From Tolypothrix sp. NIES-4075 (GTDB lineage: Bacteria; Cyanobacteriota; Cyanobacteriia; Cyanobacteriales; Nostocaceae), in NCBI RefSeq assembly GCF_002218085.1, contig NZ_BDUC01000002.1, positions 961,344 to 1,025,343 on the forward strand: a stretch of DNA of 64,000 nt, read 5' to 3'. Shown here piece after piece: positions 50,616 to 58,847 of this stretch. The notes under the pieces are model-generated. The model saw only the letters and a program-made list of their open reading frames with translations, ran no database searches and had not been told where the DNA came from. Numbering within the stretch: the first letter of the stretch is position 1; every line of letters begins with the position of its first letter. The translations under genes were made by a program, and so were the position numbers.

Positions 50616-51346
50616 GGCGTTGCATAATTGCGGGATGAATTAGGCTGAGATGGGCACAACCCCGTTCTTAAGGTAGTGCAGTAACAATTTAATAGACAGA
50701 CTCAGCATTTCTTTGGATTTAGAATAACAAAGTGTGCGACGATGTAGCCGTGCTAAATAATGTCTTAATCTTGTATTTTCTCCCTCAATTCGTGTCATGT
50801 AAGTTTTCTTGACTAAATGGTCGCAATCATCAATAAAACAAGGATACACGGGATATCCATCAGTTACATACAAAAAACATTTCCAACACTTAATAATCTT
50901 CCACAAACGTTTAAATGTCTTGGCACTACGGTCTCCTAAAACCCAAGCTAGAATACCTGGCTTTCCTTTGTTGGCGGCTGTCCACAACCAAATTTTGTTT
51001 TTTTTTACCGACAAACGTCTCTAATTCATCAACTTGGGCAATTTCAGGGATTTCTGAATATTCTGGGGCATCAGGTAAAGGAGCCGCCACAAGTTTTACC
51101 CAATTCATCACGGTATTATGGTTCACTCCAGTCTGGCGTTCAATGGCACGAAAACCCATTCCATTGACATACATTTTTAAACATTGCTCTTTAATTTCAT
51201 TGGAATATCCTCGTTTTGAATATGATTCAATAAATTGGCGATCGCATGAACGGCAAATGTAGTTTTGTTTACCACGCCGATGACCGTTCTTGCGGATATG
51301 GGTAGATGCACAGTTAGGACAGTTCATCCCTTAATTATGCAACGCC
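50616..51346 (-). mobile_element. complete IS1-family insertion sequence, 731 bp
   Basis: Inverted ends ggcgttgcataatt...gggatgaa at 50616 and the complement ending at 51346. The 8-bp sequence GTAAATAT is repeated exactly at 50608-50615 and 51347-51354, as expected for IS1. Length and two-frame organisation also fit. Insertion lies in the gap after the exported basic repeat protein and breaks no recognisable gene. Confidence 0.9.
50640..51327 (-). CDS. IS1-family transposase in two frames (InsA/InsB type)
   Basis: The first frame (50926-51327) holds a zinc-finger (MNCPNCASTHIRKNGHRRGK, ICRSCDRQF) and helix-turn-helix (MGFRAIERQTGVNHNTVMNW). The second (50640-51014) holds the DDE part: IWLWTAANKGKPGILAWVLG, YVTDGYPVY and THE-type end MTRIEGENTRLRHYLARLHR. 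They meet at a run of nine A. With eight A the protein would be one continuous frame (VGKKNKIW), so either slippage produces the fusion or a one-base insertion inactivated it. Confidence 0.85.
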
Positions 51347-51487
51347 GTAAATATAGGGCTACCAGGCAATGGTTCAGCCCTTAAGAACCAACTTGGTAGC
51401 CCTTCAGGACAAACAGGAAATAACGTCAAAATTGATACGCTCAATTTTGTTAACAACGCCCCCTGACAAAAGCATCGTAGAAATAGT

Positions 51488-52243
51488 ATGAAAAACAACA
51501 ATTGCCAACTAAATCGGCTTCTCAGTCGCAGAGAGGCACTTGCTCTATTTAGGGCAGGGGTGACAGCAATACTTGTGGTTGGATGCATACCTACAAAGTC
51601 CAACACTGCACAGGCATCATCTACAGCAAATGATACAACCAAGCCTGGGTGTATCGTCAGTCCAGAGCAGACCGAAGGACCCTATTTTGTAGACGAGAAG
51701 CTCAACCGTTCCGATATCCGATCCGATCCCTCGGATGGTTCAGTCAAAGATGGTGTACCACTTCAACTAACGCTGCGGGTGTCTCAGGTTAGCAGTACTA
51801 GCTGCACACCGCTTAAAGGTGCGATCGTAGATATTTGGCATTGTGACGCGCTGGGTGTCTATTCGGACGTGAGCGATCGCAGTTTCAGTACCGTCGGGAA
51901 AAAGTTTTTGCGCGGGTATCAAGTGACGGACGCTCAGGGAACTGTTGAGTTTACAACGATTTATCCTGGTTGGTATCCAGGCAGAACAGTCCATATCCAC
52001 TTTAAGGTTCGCACGGATGCGACATCACAGAAGAGTTATGAGTTTACGTCACAGTTGTATTTTGATGACTCGATTACGGATCAAGTACACGCACAGACAC
52101 CATACGCAAGTAAGGGACAGCGCACGTTGAAGAATGCACAAGACGGAATCTTCCAAGACGGTGGAGAGCAATTGTTGCTCACACCCACCAAAACAAGCCA
52201 AGGTTACGCAGCAACGTTCGATATTGGGCTTCAGACAGCTTGA
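51488..52243 (+). CDS. exported intradiol ring-cleavage dioxygenase-like protein
   Basis: 251 residues. The N terminus SRREALALFRAG has a twin-arginine look and is followed by TAILVVGC, a possible lipobox, so the protein is probably exported and folded before export. The catechol dioxygenase-type barrel shows EQTEGPYFVDE, IVDIWHCDALGVYSDV (first Tyr ligand) and YPGWYPGRTVHIHFKV (second Tyr and the two His), the four Fe(III) ligands of the family. Its relatives cleave catechol-type rings between the hydroxyls; the natural substrate outside the cytoplasm is unknown. Confidence 0.85.
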   Translation: MKNNNCQLNRLLSRREALALFRAGVTAILVVGCIPTKSNTAQASSTANDTTKPGCIVSPEQTEGPYFVDEKLNRSDIRSDPSDGSVKDGVPLQLTLRVSQVSSTSCTPLKGAIVDIWHCDALGVYSDVSDRSFSTVGKKFLRGYQVTDAQGTVEFTTIYPGWYPGRTVHIHFKVRTDATSQKSYEFTSQLYFDDSITDQVHAQTPYASKGQRTLKNAQDGIFQDGGEQLLLTPTKTSQGYAATFDIGLQTA

Positions 52244-53146
52244 GAGTATAGTTTTACGTAAGAGCGTAGGGTTTTTAAATGCATTGCAGGTCGATGCATT
52301 AACATACAGCGTTTTTCAGGTTGCAGGAGGTACACAGGTAGGGGCACAACGCCCGTTGTGCCCTTACAATAATCTGTACCGAACCTTGTTGCAATCTGCT
52401 GTAACAAGTCGATGCATTAACATAACAAGTCGATGCATTAACATAACGAGCCGATGCATTAACATAACGAGCCGATGCATTAACATAACAAGTCGATGCA
52501 TTAACATAACAAGCCGATGCATTTGGGCGCATCCCACATCCCAATTCGTGTACCAACACCTGATAAAGATGTCGTTAAACGAACATAGCTTACCAGCGGG
52601 GGCTAAAATCTTCTAGCCAGGGTAGGCAGGCTTTGTTCCTTTAGCACCAAGCTTCTAGCGTGTGGGCGTTTTAAAGCTGGTATAGATTTACATAATAAAA
52701 GTTGCAATTGTTAAGTATTCCATTTAACTAATTATCAAAAAATATAACTAAGAAGTTCCCAAAATATCCAAAGTTTCGCCAACTCGGTGATGAAAAGTGC
52801 TTTAACTGGATAAAGTCGAGCTAAAAATGTAAAAAGCAAAATTCGTGACTTTAGTCATGGATGAGTTTAGAACTATTGATACATGTGATTATTTGAGTTA
52901 GTTTCATATGATAGATATCAAAAGTCTTTACACTAAAGCAAAAGCAACAAGTACAAAAAATGTATGCGTGTATGCAGTAGCTTAAAGTGACTTATACCAA
53001 AAGAAAAACAATATACAAATCTGTATGAGGCTCGATTAAAACACTACTGATTAAAGAAATCGTTAATACAAAATTTTCATACTATAGTTAACTTAAGTTT
53101 TTACAGCAATGCCTCTCGTAGCCGTTATTTATACACACAAAAGCAA
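52244..53146. other. long gene-free region before the exporter operon
   Basis: It contains a ggggcacaacgcccgttgtgcccc-like hairpin (about 52340-52366) and the 21-bp tandem repeat at 52404-52529. About 500 AT-rich bases follow with no gene. The last part must carry the promoter of the exporter operon. Reading frames through the 21-bp array are repeat artefacts. Confidence 0.5.
52404..52529 (+). repeat. 21-bp tandem repeat, six units
   Basis: Units starting every 21 bases from 52404 read acaagtcgatgcattaacat plus a, with only two variable positions (a/g and t/c); the sixth diverges after gatgcatt. A single related copy (gtcgatgcattaacata) lies at about 52291. No spacers, so not CRISPR. The core atgcat is self-complementary. 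Confidence 0.85.
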
Positions 53147-54874
53147 ATGAAATTAGATACATCACAGCCTATAGATTCAACAAATTTTTTGCCCGAAGAA
53201 AAGAAAAAGAAAAAGGGCAGAATTAGAATTAACTGGATACCTTGGCTACTTGCATTTTCTCTTTTGGGTGGAGTCGGCTACGTAGGTTATCGGCAGGTGG
53301 TCGTTGTTCAGAAACAAGAAGCACAGCGAAAAGTTTTGACACTACCTGTATCTCGTCAAAATTTAAGTATTAAAATTTCGGCGAACGGAACTGTTAAGCC
53401 CCAAAGGTCGATTAACGTCAGTCCTAAACAATCAGGCATACTGAAAACATTGCAGGTGAAGGAAGGCGATACGGTCAAACAGGGACAGATACTAGCTTAC
53501 ATGGATGATTCTAACCTGCTAGGACAACTCACCCAAGCTAAAGCACAAATAGCACAACAAGAGGCAAATCTCCAAAAAGCGATCGCAGGTAATCGTCCTC
53601 AAGATATTGCTTCTGCACAAGCAGCGTTGGACGAGTCTCAGGCAAATTTGCAAAAGGCACAAGCAGGTAATCGACCTCAAGATATAGCTTCTGCACAAGC
53701 AGCGTTGGACGAGTCTCAGGCAAATTTGCAAAAAGCACAAACAGGTAATCGACCTCAAGATATAGGTCAAGCACAAGCACGTTTACAAAGCGCTCAAGCT
53801 AGCTTAAGTAAAGCCGAAGATAATTTACGCCGCAATCAGCAACTTTACCAGTCTGGAGCCATTTCCCTTCAAACTGTAAACCAAAGCCGTGCAGATCGTG
53901 ACAGCGCTCAAGGTCAAGTAAATGAAGCACAGCAAGCATTAGGGTTACAAAAAGCCGGATCGCGTCCAGAAGATATCGAACAAGCACGAGCAGTAGTCAG
54001 GCAGAAACAGCAGGCTTTAGCACTTTTGAAAGCCGGTTCGCGCCCAGAAGACATTCAACAAGCACAAGCAGTAGTCAGGCAGAAACAGCAGGCTTTAGCA
54101 CTTTTGAAAGCCGGTTCGCGCCCAGAAGACATTCAACAAGCACGCGCTCAGTTAGCTTCCGCTCGCGGTTCGCTGCAAACGATTCAAACTCAAATCAATG
54201 ACACCATACTTCGCGCACCTTTTGATGGTGTTGTGACTCAAAAGTATGCCGATCCTGGCGCTTTTGTCACGCCAACCACTTCAGGTAGTGCTGTATCTAG
54301 TGCAACATCTTCTTCAATCGTATCCTTGGCTTCTACAAATGAGGTTGTAGCAAATATAGCTGAAGTAAATATTGCTAAAATCCGCCTTGGTCAGAAAGTC
54401 ATAATTACAGCAGATGCTTACCCAGGAAAAACTTTTGAGGGTAAAGTCAGTCAAATTGGCGCTCAAGCAATAGTAGAGCAAAATGTTACCAGCTTTCAAG
54501 TCAAGGTAGCAATTGTCTCGGATTCCGAAAAGCTGTTGCGGTCTGGGATGAATGTAACAACAGATTTCCAAGTGGGTCAATTATCCAATGTCCTTGTAGT
54601 GCCAACAGCAGCGGTTGTGCGCCGACAAAAATCTACAGGTGTGTTTGTGGCAGGAGAAGATAATAAACCTGTCTTTACTCGCATTAAGACTGGCGTTACA
54701 GTAGATAAATATACTGAAGTTCAATCTGGATTGAAAGGAAACGAAAGGGTATTACTCAGCTTTCCTGAAGGATCGCGACCGCAATCAACACCGCGAGGCG
54801 GAATTCTTCCTGGTGTGGGAGGTGGTGGTCGAGGTGGCGGCGGTGGCGGCGGTGGTCGAGGTGGTCCGCCTTAA
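53147..54874 (+). CDS. HlyD/MacA-type periplasmic adaptor of an ABC exporter
   Basis: 575 residues. An inner-membrane helix (about 30-50) leads to the lipoyl half INVSPKQSGILKTLQVKEGD. A very long alpha-helical hairpin contains two sets of 25-residue repeats: AGNRPQDIASAQAALDESQA (x3) and KAGSRPEDIQQAQAVVRQKQ (x3). The second lipoyl half and barrel follow (ILRAPFDGVVTQKYADPGAF, VIITADAYPGKTFEGKV, VLVVPTAAVVRR). The C terminus is a poly-Gly/Arg tail (residues 553-573). It docks the ABC pump to a TolC-type channel, which is not encoded here. First gene of a three-gene operon. Confidence 0.88.
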   Translation: MKLDTSQPIDSTNFLPEEKKKKKGRIRINWIPWLLAFSLLGGVGYVGYRQVVVVQKQEAQRKVLTLPVSRQNLSIKISANGTVKPQRSINVSPKQSGILKTLQVKEGDTVKQGQILAYMDDSNLLGQLTQAKAQIAQQEANLQKAIAGNRPQDIASAQAALDESQANLQKAQAGNRPQDIASAQAALDESQANLQKAQTGNRPQDIGQAQARLQSAQASLSKAEDNLRRNQQLYQSGAISLQTVNQSRADRDSAQGQVNEAQQALGLQKAGSRPEDIEQARAVVRQKQQALALLKAGSRPEDIQQAQAVVRQKQQALALLKAGSRPEDIQQARAQLASARGSLQTIQTQINDTILRAPFDGVVTQKYADPGAFVTPTTSGSAVSSATSSSIVSLASTNEVVANIAEVNIAKIRLGQKVIITADAYPGKTFEGKVSQIGAQAIVEQNVTSFQVKVAIVSDSEKLLRSGMNVTTDFQVGQLSNVLVVPTAAVVRRQKSTGVFVAGEDNKPVFTRIKTGVTVDKYTEVQSGLKGNERVLLSFPEGSRPQSTPRGGILPGVGGGGRGGGGGGGGRGGPP

Positions 54875-54898
54875 AAAAATAGTTATAAATATCACAAT

Positions 54899-56170
54899 AT
54901 GCTTAAGTTTTTACCTAAACAGAAAAGTAGCTCTACTGTCTCACTGCTAGAAATATTGTCAATGGCGGTGGAGACACTTTGGAGTAACAAATTACGCACA
55001 GGATTAACGATGCTGGGCGTAATTATTGGGATTTCCTCAGTAATTGCCATTACTTCTGTTGGGCAGGGTGTGCAAAAAGGAACCGAGCAACAGATACAGG
55101 CTTTGGGTCCGGATGTTCTTTCGGTCTTTTCTGGTGCAGCTAGAAGCGGAAATATCCGACAAGGAATTGGTTCTAGCAGTACATTAACTTGGGATGATGC
55201 GAAAGCGATCGCCGAACAAGCACCATCTGCCCAACTTGTGTCTGCCTACCTTCAACGAAATGCACAAATTGTTTATGGAGGTCAAAACGATTCAACACCA
55301 ATTTATGGAACAGATTTAAATTACCCACAAGTAAGAGATATCCAAATTCAAAATGGAAGGTTTTTTAATCAAGAAGAACTAGATACTGCTAAAGAAGTTG
55401 CTGTTATTGGACCGACAGTTGAGAGTACTTTATTTACCGACGGTGGCGATCCCATAGGCAAGAGAATCCGCATTCAAGGAGAGGCTTATGAAGTGATTGG
55501 CGTAACGCAGTCTAAAGGTTCTCAAGGAGGGGTGGATCGAGATGACTTAATTTTTATGCCTCTTAGTAGTATGTCGGCAAGACTTGTTGGTAACAATGCT
55601 TTATCTGGCGTTTCTGTGAATGGAATTTTAATTAAAGCTGGAAATCAAGAACAGTTAAACGCTGTTCAGTTTCAAGTTACAAATATTTTACGTTTGCGTC
55701 ACAATATCTATCCGCCGCAAACTGATGATTTTCGGATTACCAATCAAGCTGATATTATTAGCACCTTTACAAATATTGTTGGTTTATTTACAGTGATGGT
55801 GGTAGCGATCGCTGGAATTTCTTTAGTAGTTGGCGGAATTGGAATTGCCAATATTATGCTGGTTTCCGTCGTCGAACGAACGCGGGAAATCGGAGTTCGC
55901 AAAGCAGTAGGAGCGACAAATTCAGCTATTCTCAATCAATTTTTAGCGGAAGCGATTGTAATTTCTACTGTGGGAGGAGGTATTGGTATCGGAAGTGGAA
56001 TTTTGATTGCTTTGGTGGCGGCAACTATTTTCAAGTTTCCTTTTGTAGTTTCTTTCTGGTCAATAATTGTCGGGTTTGGACTTTCCTTAACTGTTGGTTT
56101 ACTCGCGGGAGTGATTCCAGCACGAAGCGCCTCTAAATTAGATCCAATTACCGCTTTACGAAGTGATTAA
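54899..56170 (+). CDS. MacB/FtsX-type ABC permease
   Basis: 423 residues: TM1 near 30-50 (RTGLTMLGVIIGISSVIAIT), a large periplasmic MacB-type domain (about 55-285), then three helices near 290-420 (TVMVVAIAGISLVVGGIGIA, VERTREIGVRKAVGATNSAI as the cytoplasmic loop, VVSFWSIIVGFGLSLTVGLL). Such mechanotransmission pumps move periplasmic substrates such as lipoproteins, glycolipids or antibiotics outward. It follows the adaptor by 24 bases. In cyanobacteria similar sets (DevBCA) export heterocyst glycolipids, but this permease looks more MacB- than DevC-like. Confidence 0.88.
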   Translation: MLKFLPKQKSSSTVSLLEILSMAVETLWSNKLRTGLTMLGVIIGISSVIAITSVGQGVQKGTEQQIQALGPDVLSVFSGAARSGNIRQGIGSSSTLTWDDAKAIAEQAPSAQLVSAYLQRNAQIVYGGQNDSTPIYGTDLNYPQVRDIQIQNGRFFNQEELDTAKEVAVIGPTVESTLFTDGGDPIGKRIRIQGEAYEVIGVTQSKGSQGGVDRDDLIFMPLSSMSARLVGNNALSGVSVNGILIKAGNQEQLNAVQFQVTNILRLRHNIYPPQTDDFRITNQADIISTFTNIVGLFTVMVVAIAGISLVVGGIGIANIMLVSVVERTREIGVRKAVGATNSAILNQFLAEAIVISTVGGGIGIGSGILIALVAATIFKFPFVVSFWSIIVGFGLSLTVGLLAGVIPARSASKLDPITALRSD

Positions 56171-56195
56171 TATTAATTTTTAGGATAATCCCTCA

Positions 56196-56227
56196 GTAGG
56201 GTGCGTTACGTTCCTAACGCACCCTAC
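56196..56227. repeat. perfect palindrome gtagggtgcgtta / taacgcaccctac
   Basis: A 13-bp perfect stem with a 6-base loop (cgttcc) between the permease and ATPase genes of the exporter operon. This is a widespread cyanobacterial dispersed palindrome. Inside an operon it could lower expression of the ATPase gene or protect mRNA ends. Confidence 0.65.
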
Positions 56228-56258
56228 AAAAGCTAACAACTATCAACAAAAAATCAAT

Positions 56259-56930
56259 ATGACAACTATGATTTGGATGGAATCGATTACGAAAACCTAC
56301 CACTTGGGAGAAGTCGATGTCCCGATACTTAAGGGAATTCAACTCTCGATTGAAGAAGGGGAATATGTGGCAATTATGGGTGCGTCAGGTTCGGGTAAAT
56401 CTACGCTGATGAATATTGTCGGTTGTTTGGATCGTCCGACAACTGGAAACTATATTTTTGAAGGCAGAAACCTGACTACTTTTGATGATGATGAATTAGC
56501 GTATATTCGCAACCAAAGAATCGGTTTTGTTTTCCAACAATTTAACCTTCTGTCGCGTGCAACTGCTTTAGATAATGTTATGTTACCAATGGTTTACGCG
56601 AACCTGCCAAAGCCACAACGCCGTAAAAGGGCATTAGAAGCTTTGAGAAGGGTGGGATTAGGCGATCGCATTTCCAATCGTCCCAGCCAACTTTCTGGGG
56701 GACAACAACAACGAGTAGCGATCGCGCGTGCTTTAGTCAATAGACCTGCATTAGTTTTAGCAGATGAACCAACGGGAGCTTTAGATACTGAAACTTCTTA
56801 TGAGGTGATGAATTTGCTAACAGAACTTAATGAACAAGGTATCACAATTGTGATAGTAACTCATGAACCAGATATTGCGGCTCAAACAAAAAGAATTATC
56901 CGAGTTCAGGATGGTTTAATTGTAAATTAG
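56259..56930 (+). CDS. MacB/LolD-type ABC transporter ATP-binding protein
   Basis: 223 residues with Walker A GASGSGKSTLMNIVG, Q-loop FVFQQFNLLSRATALDNV, signature LSGGQQQRVAIARAL, Walker B ALVLADEPTGALD and H-loop TIVIVTHEPDIA. Length and motifs match LolD/MacB/DevA stand-alone ATPases. It powers the permease encoded 88 bases upstream; the gap holds a palindrome. Confidence 0.92.
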   Translation: MTTMIWMESITKTYHLGEVDVPILKGIQLSIEEGEYVAIMGASGSGKSTLMNIVGCLDRPTTGNYIFEGRNLTTFDDDELAYIRNQRIGFVFQQFNLLSRATALDNVMLPMVYANLPKPQRRKRALEALRRVGLGDRISNRPSQLSGGQQQRVAIARALVNRPALVLADEPTGALDTETSYEVMNLLTELNEQGITIVIVTHEPDIAAQTKRIIRVQDGLIVN

Positions 56931-56955
56931 TTTTGTAACCTCAAATAAACGTTAT

Positions 56956-57073
56956 GTAGTAAGCGCAAAGAGCGCTTAAAGTCTTTACCTCAGCACTCTT
57001 TGCGCTTACTACTTCAAAAATAATTTTAAGGCACATTATTTCCTAGCGGTAATTCATGAATTACCGCTACTTA
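56956..57073. repeat. palindromes between convergent genes
   Basis: gtagtaagcgcaaagagcgct (starts 56956) and the complementary agcactctttgcgcttactac (ends 57012) form a long stem with a ~15-base loop. A second palindrome, gcggtaattcatgaattaccg, lies at about 57047-57067 and matches that near 36610. Both lie between the exporter operon and phytochelatin synthase gene and may serve as a two-way terminator. Confidence 0.6.
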
Positions 57074-57101
57074 GGATATCGGATTGCGCTCATTGCTGTA
57101 C

Positions 57102-57842
57102 TTAAGAACCTTTACTGATAAATACAAATCCCCGCGTCTTACCTGATTCTGAATCAGTTGTTGACATTGCCTTCCATAAGTCTGCTGCCCTCACCCATAC
57201 AGGGGGATATTTGTAACGCGAAACATCCAAAATTAAAAATCTATCCGTCTGCTCATTGTACGCGGCTAAGGGTGAGATATGCCCGCCTTTTTCTTGCCCA
57301 ATTTCTTTGCGTAAATAGTTAATTAAAATGAAATTTCCCGGTTGTTTTAAATTCTCTGCTGCTAAAGAGCGAAACTTTTCTAAACTAGTGTCAGCAGCAT
57401 GATAAACATTAGCTTTTACACCATAACTTGCGAGTAATCCACCTATTTGATCTAAAGTCATCCCTTTACGAGAGACAACCTCAGCCGTAATCACTTGTTT
57501 AGTTTTTTCATTGCTAAAAAAGTTTTCTTGAGTAAACACTCGATAGGGTTTATATTGCGGTGCTTCTGGTGCGGGTATTCCTAAACTATTCAGCACCATC
57601 ACAATACTAGCTACCCCACAATATGCTTGATTGTTTTGAGTAATAAACTGCGTGCTGAGGGGAAAAAAATCTTCTCTAGATTTACTGTCAATTAATAACT
57701 TTTCTCCTTCACCTGAGTTGAAGGCAATTAAATTAGGTGAAAGAGTTAAAGTTTGAGAAAGAACACTTCCACTCGCGACACAAAACGAAACAATCCCAGC
57801 TTGAACTGATGTTTTGATAAATTTGCGAAAATTGGTATTCAT
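57102..57842 (-). CDS. primitive phytochelatin synthase-like cysteine peptidase
   Basis: 246 residues, half the plant enzyme, matching the short cyanobacterial form known from Nostoc. N-terminal signal peptide-like stretch AGIVSFCVASGSVLSQ. The papain-fold triad is visible: Cys75 in NNQAYCGVASIVMVLNSLGI, His188 in KGGHISPLAAY and Asp206 in FLILDVSRYKYPPVW. Known members mainly remove glycine from glutathione to give gamma-Glu-Cys and make little phytochelatin. It lies in the same window as a periplasmic gamma-glutamyltransferase, so periplasmic glutathione turnover may be a shared theme. No metal-responsive site was seen upstream. Confidence 0.9.
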   Translation of the reverse strand: MNTNFRKFIKTSVQAGIVSFCVASGSVLSQTLTLSPNLIAFNSGEGEKLLIDSKSREDFFPLSTQFITQNNQAYCGVASIVMVLNSLGIPAPEAPQYKPYRVFTQENFFSNEKTKQVITAEVVSRKGMTLDQIGGLLASYGVKANVYHAADTSLEKFRSLAAENLKQPGNFILINYLRKEIGQEKGGHISPLAAYNEQTDRFLILDVSRYKYPPVWVRAADLWKAMSTTDSESGKTRGFVFISKGS

Positions 57843-57868
57843 AAATTATCTCAGTGAGAAAATTAATG

Positions 57869-57917
57869 TAGTAAGCACGAAGAGTGCTTATAAGAAAGCA
57901 CGAAGAGTGCTTACTAC
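57869..57917. repeat. gtagtaagcacgaagagtgctt palindromic repeat
   Basis: gtagtaagcacga at the left and its complement-like tgcttactac at the right, with two inner agcacgaagagtgct hairpins. It overlaps the stop codon of the osmoprotectant-binding protein gene and resembles the elements at 19441 and 56956. Possible terminator. Confidence 0.6.
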
Positions 57918-58846
57918 GAATTGCTAATATTATCTTTGGGCAAAACTAGACCCTTAGATTTGCGAAACTGGCGCACAACATCTTTGATATCTTGTAATTC
58001 ACCCTCAACCAGATAATTTAATTGTCGCATTTCATCAGCAGTAATTCTACCAGAAAGTTGAGCGATCGCCTTTTTTACTTCCGGATATTTTTTCAAAGTT
58101 GCTTGACGCACAATCGGTGCTGCTTCATAAGGAGGAAAATATTGCTTATCATCTTTTAGCACCACCAAACCCAAGCGGGCAATCTGCCCATCTGTGGAAT
58201 TACCATTTATCATGTCTACTTGTTTTTGCAGCAAAGCTCGATATATTAACCCCAAATCCATCACGCGGGGAGATTTAGCAAACCGTAAATCATAAGTTTT
58301 CGCCAAACCGGGAAAACCATCTTCTCTTTCCACAAATTCATAGCCAAAACCACCACGCCATTGAGGTGTATATTCAGCAGCTTGGGAAAGAGTTTGAATA
58401 TTGTAACGCTTTGCATCTGCACCGCGAATAATGATTGCAAAAGTGTTTTCAAAACCCAAAGGTTTCATTACTTCTAAATTGAATTTCTGCGCGTAAGCTT
58501 GTTTCAACTTTTCGTAAACTACCTTTGGATCGTTTATAACTTTTTGCTTCAATATACTAGTAAAAGCCGTGCCTGTATACTCAACATACGCATCAATTTT
58601 CCCAGCAATCAGAGCATTATGTGTCACCAAAGCACTAGTAAAGCGGCGACGTTCTACTTTGAAATTAGTTGTGGTTTCAATTTGCTGTGCTAATAGTTCG
58701 CTTAAAATATCTTGTTCAGTGAAGCCTTTAGAAGCAACAACGATATCAACGCCGCTTTGATTATTTGAATTAAGCTGACAACTTGTCAGTGAAACTATTA
58801 AAGCAAAAGTTAAAAAGCAGAATACAAAAAATCTTTGAACATTCAT
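57914..58846 (-). CDS. osmoprotectant (glycine betaine/choline) ABC transporter substrate-binding protein
   Basis: 310 residues with a lipoprotein signal (FCFLTFALIVSLTSCQ, Cys at the lipobox). It has the OpuAC/ProX-like pattern VASKGFTEQDILSELLAQQI, GKIDAYVEYTGTAFTSIL, LGFENTFAIIIRG, VMDLGLIYRALLQKQVDMIN and DDKQYFPPYEAAPIVR. The family binds quaternary amines in an aromatic box. Last gene of a three-gene operon, two bases beyond the permease stop. Confidence 0.88.
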   Translation of the reverse strand: MNVQRFFVFCFLTFALIVSLTSCQLNSNNQSGVDIVVASKGFTEQDILSELLAQQIETTTNFKVERRRFTSALVTHNALIAGKIDAYVEYTGTAFTSILKQKVINDPKVVYEKLKQAYAQKFNLEVMKPLGFENTFAIIIRGADAKRYNIQTLSQAAEYTPQWRGGFGYEFVEREDGFPGLAKTYDLRFAKSPRVMDLGLIYRALLQKQVDMINGNSTDGQIARLGLVVLKDDKQYFPPYEAAPIVRQATLKKYPEVKKAIAQLSGRITADEMRQLNYLVEGELQDIKDVVRQFRKSKGLVLPKDNISNS

Positions 58847-58847
58847 A

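Noticed and set aside
52404..52529. CRISPR array
   Set aside because: 21-bp head-to-tail repeat without spacers.
54899..56930. Calling the exporter DevBCA for heterocyst glycolipids
   Set aside because: The permease has a large MacB-type periplasmic domain and no heterocyst gene is nearby, so only a MacAB/DevBCA-like label is supported.
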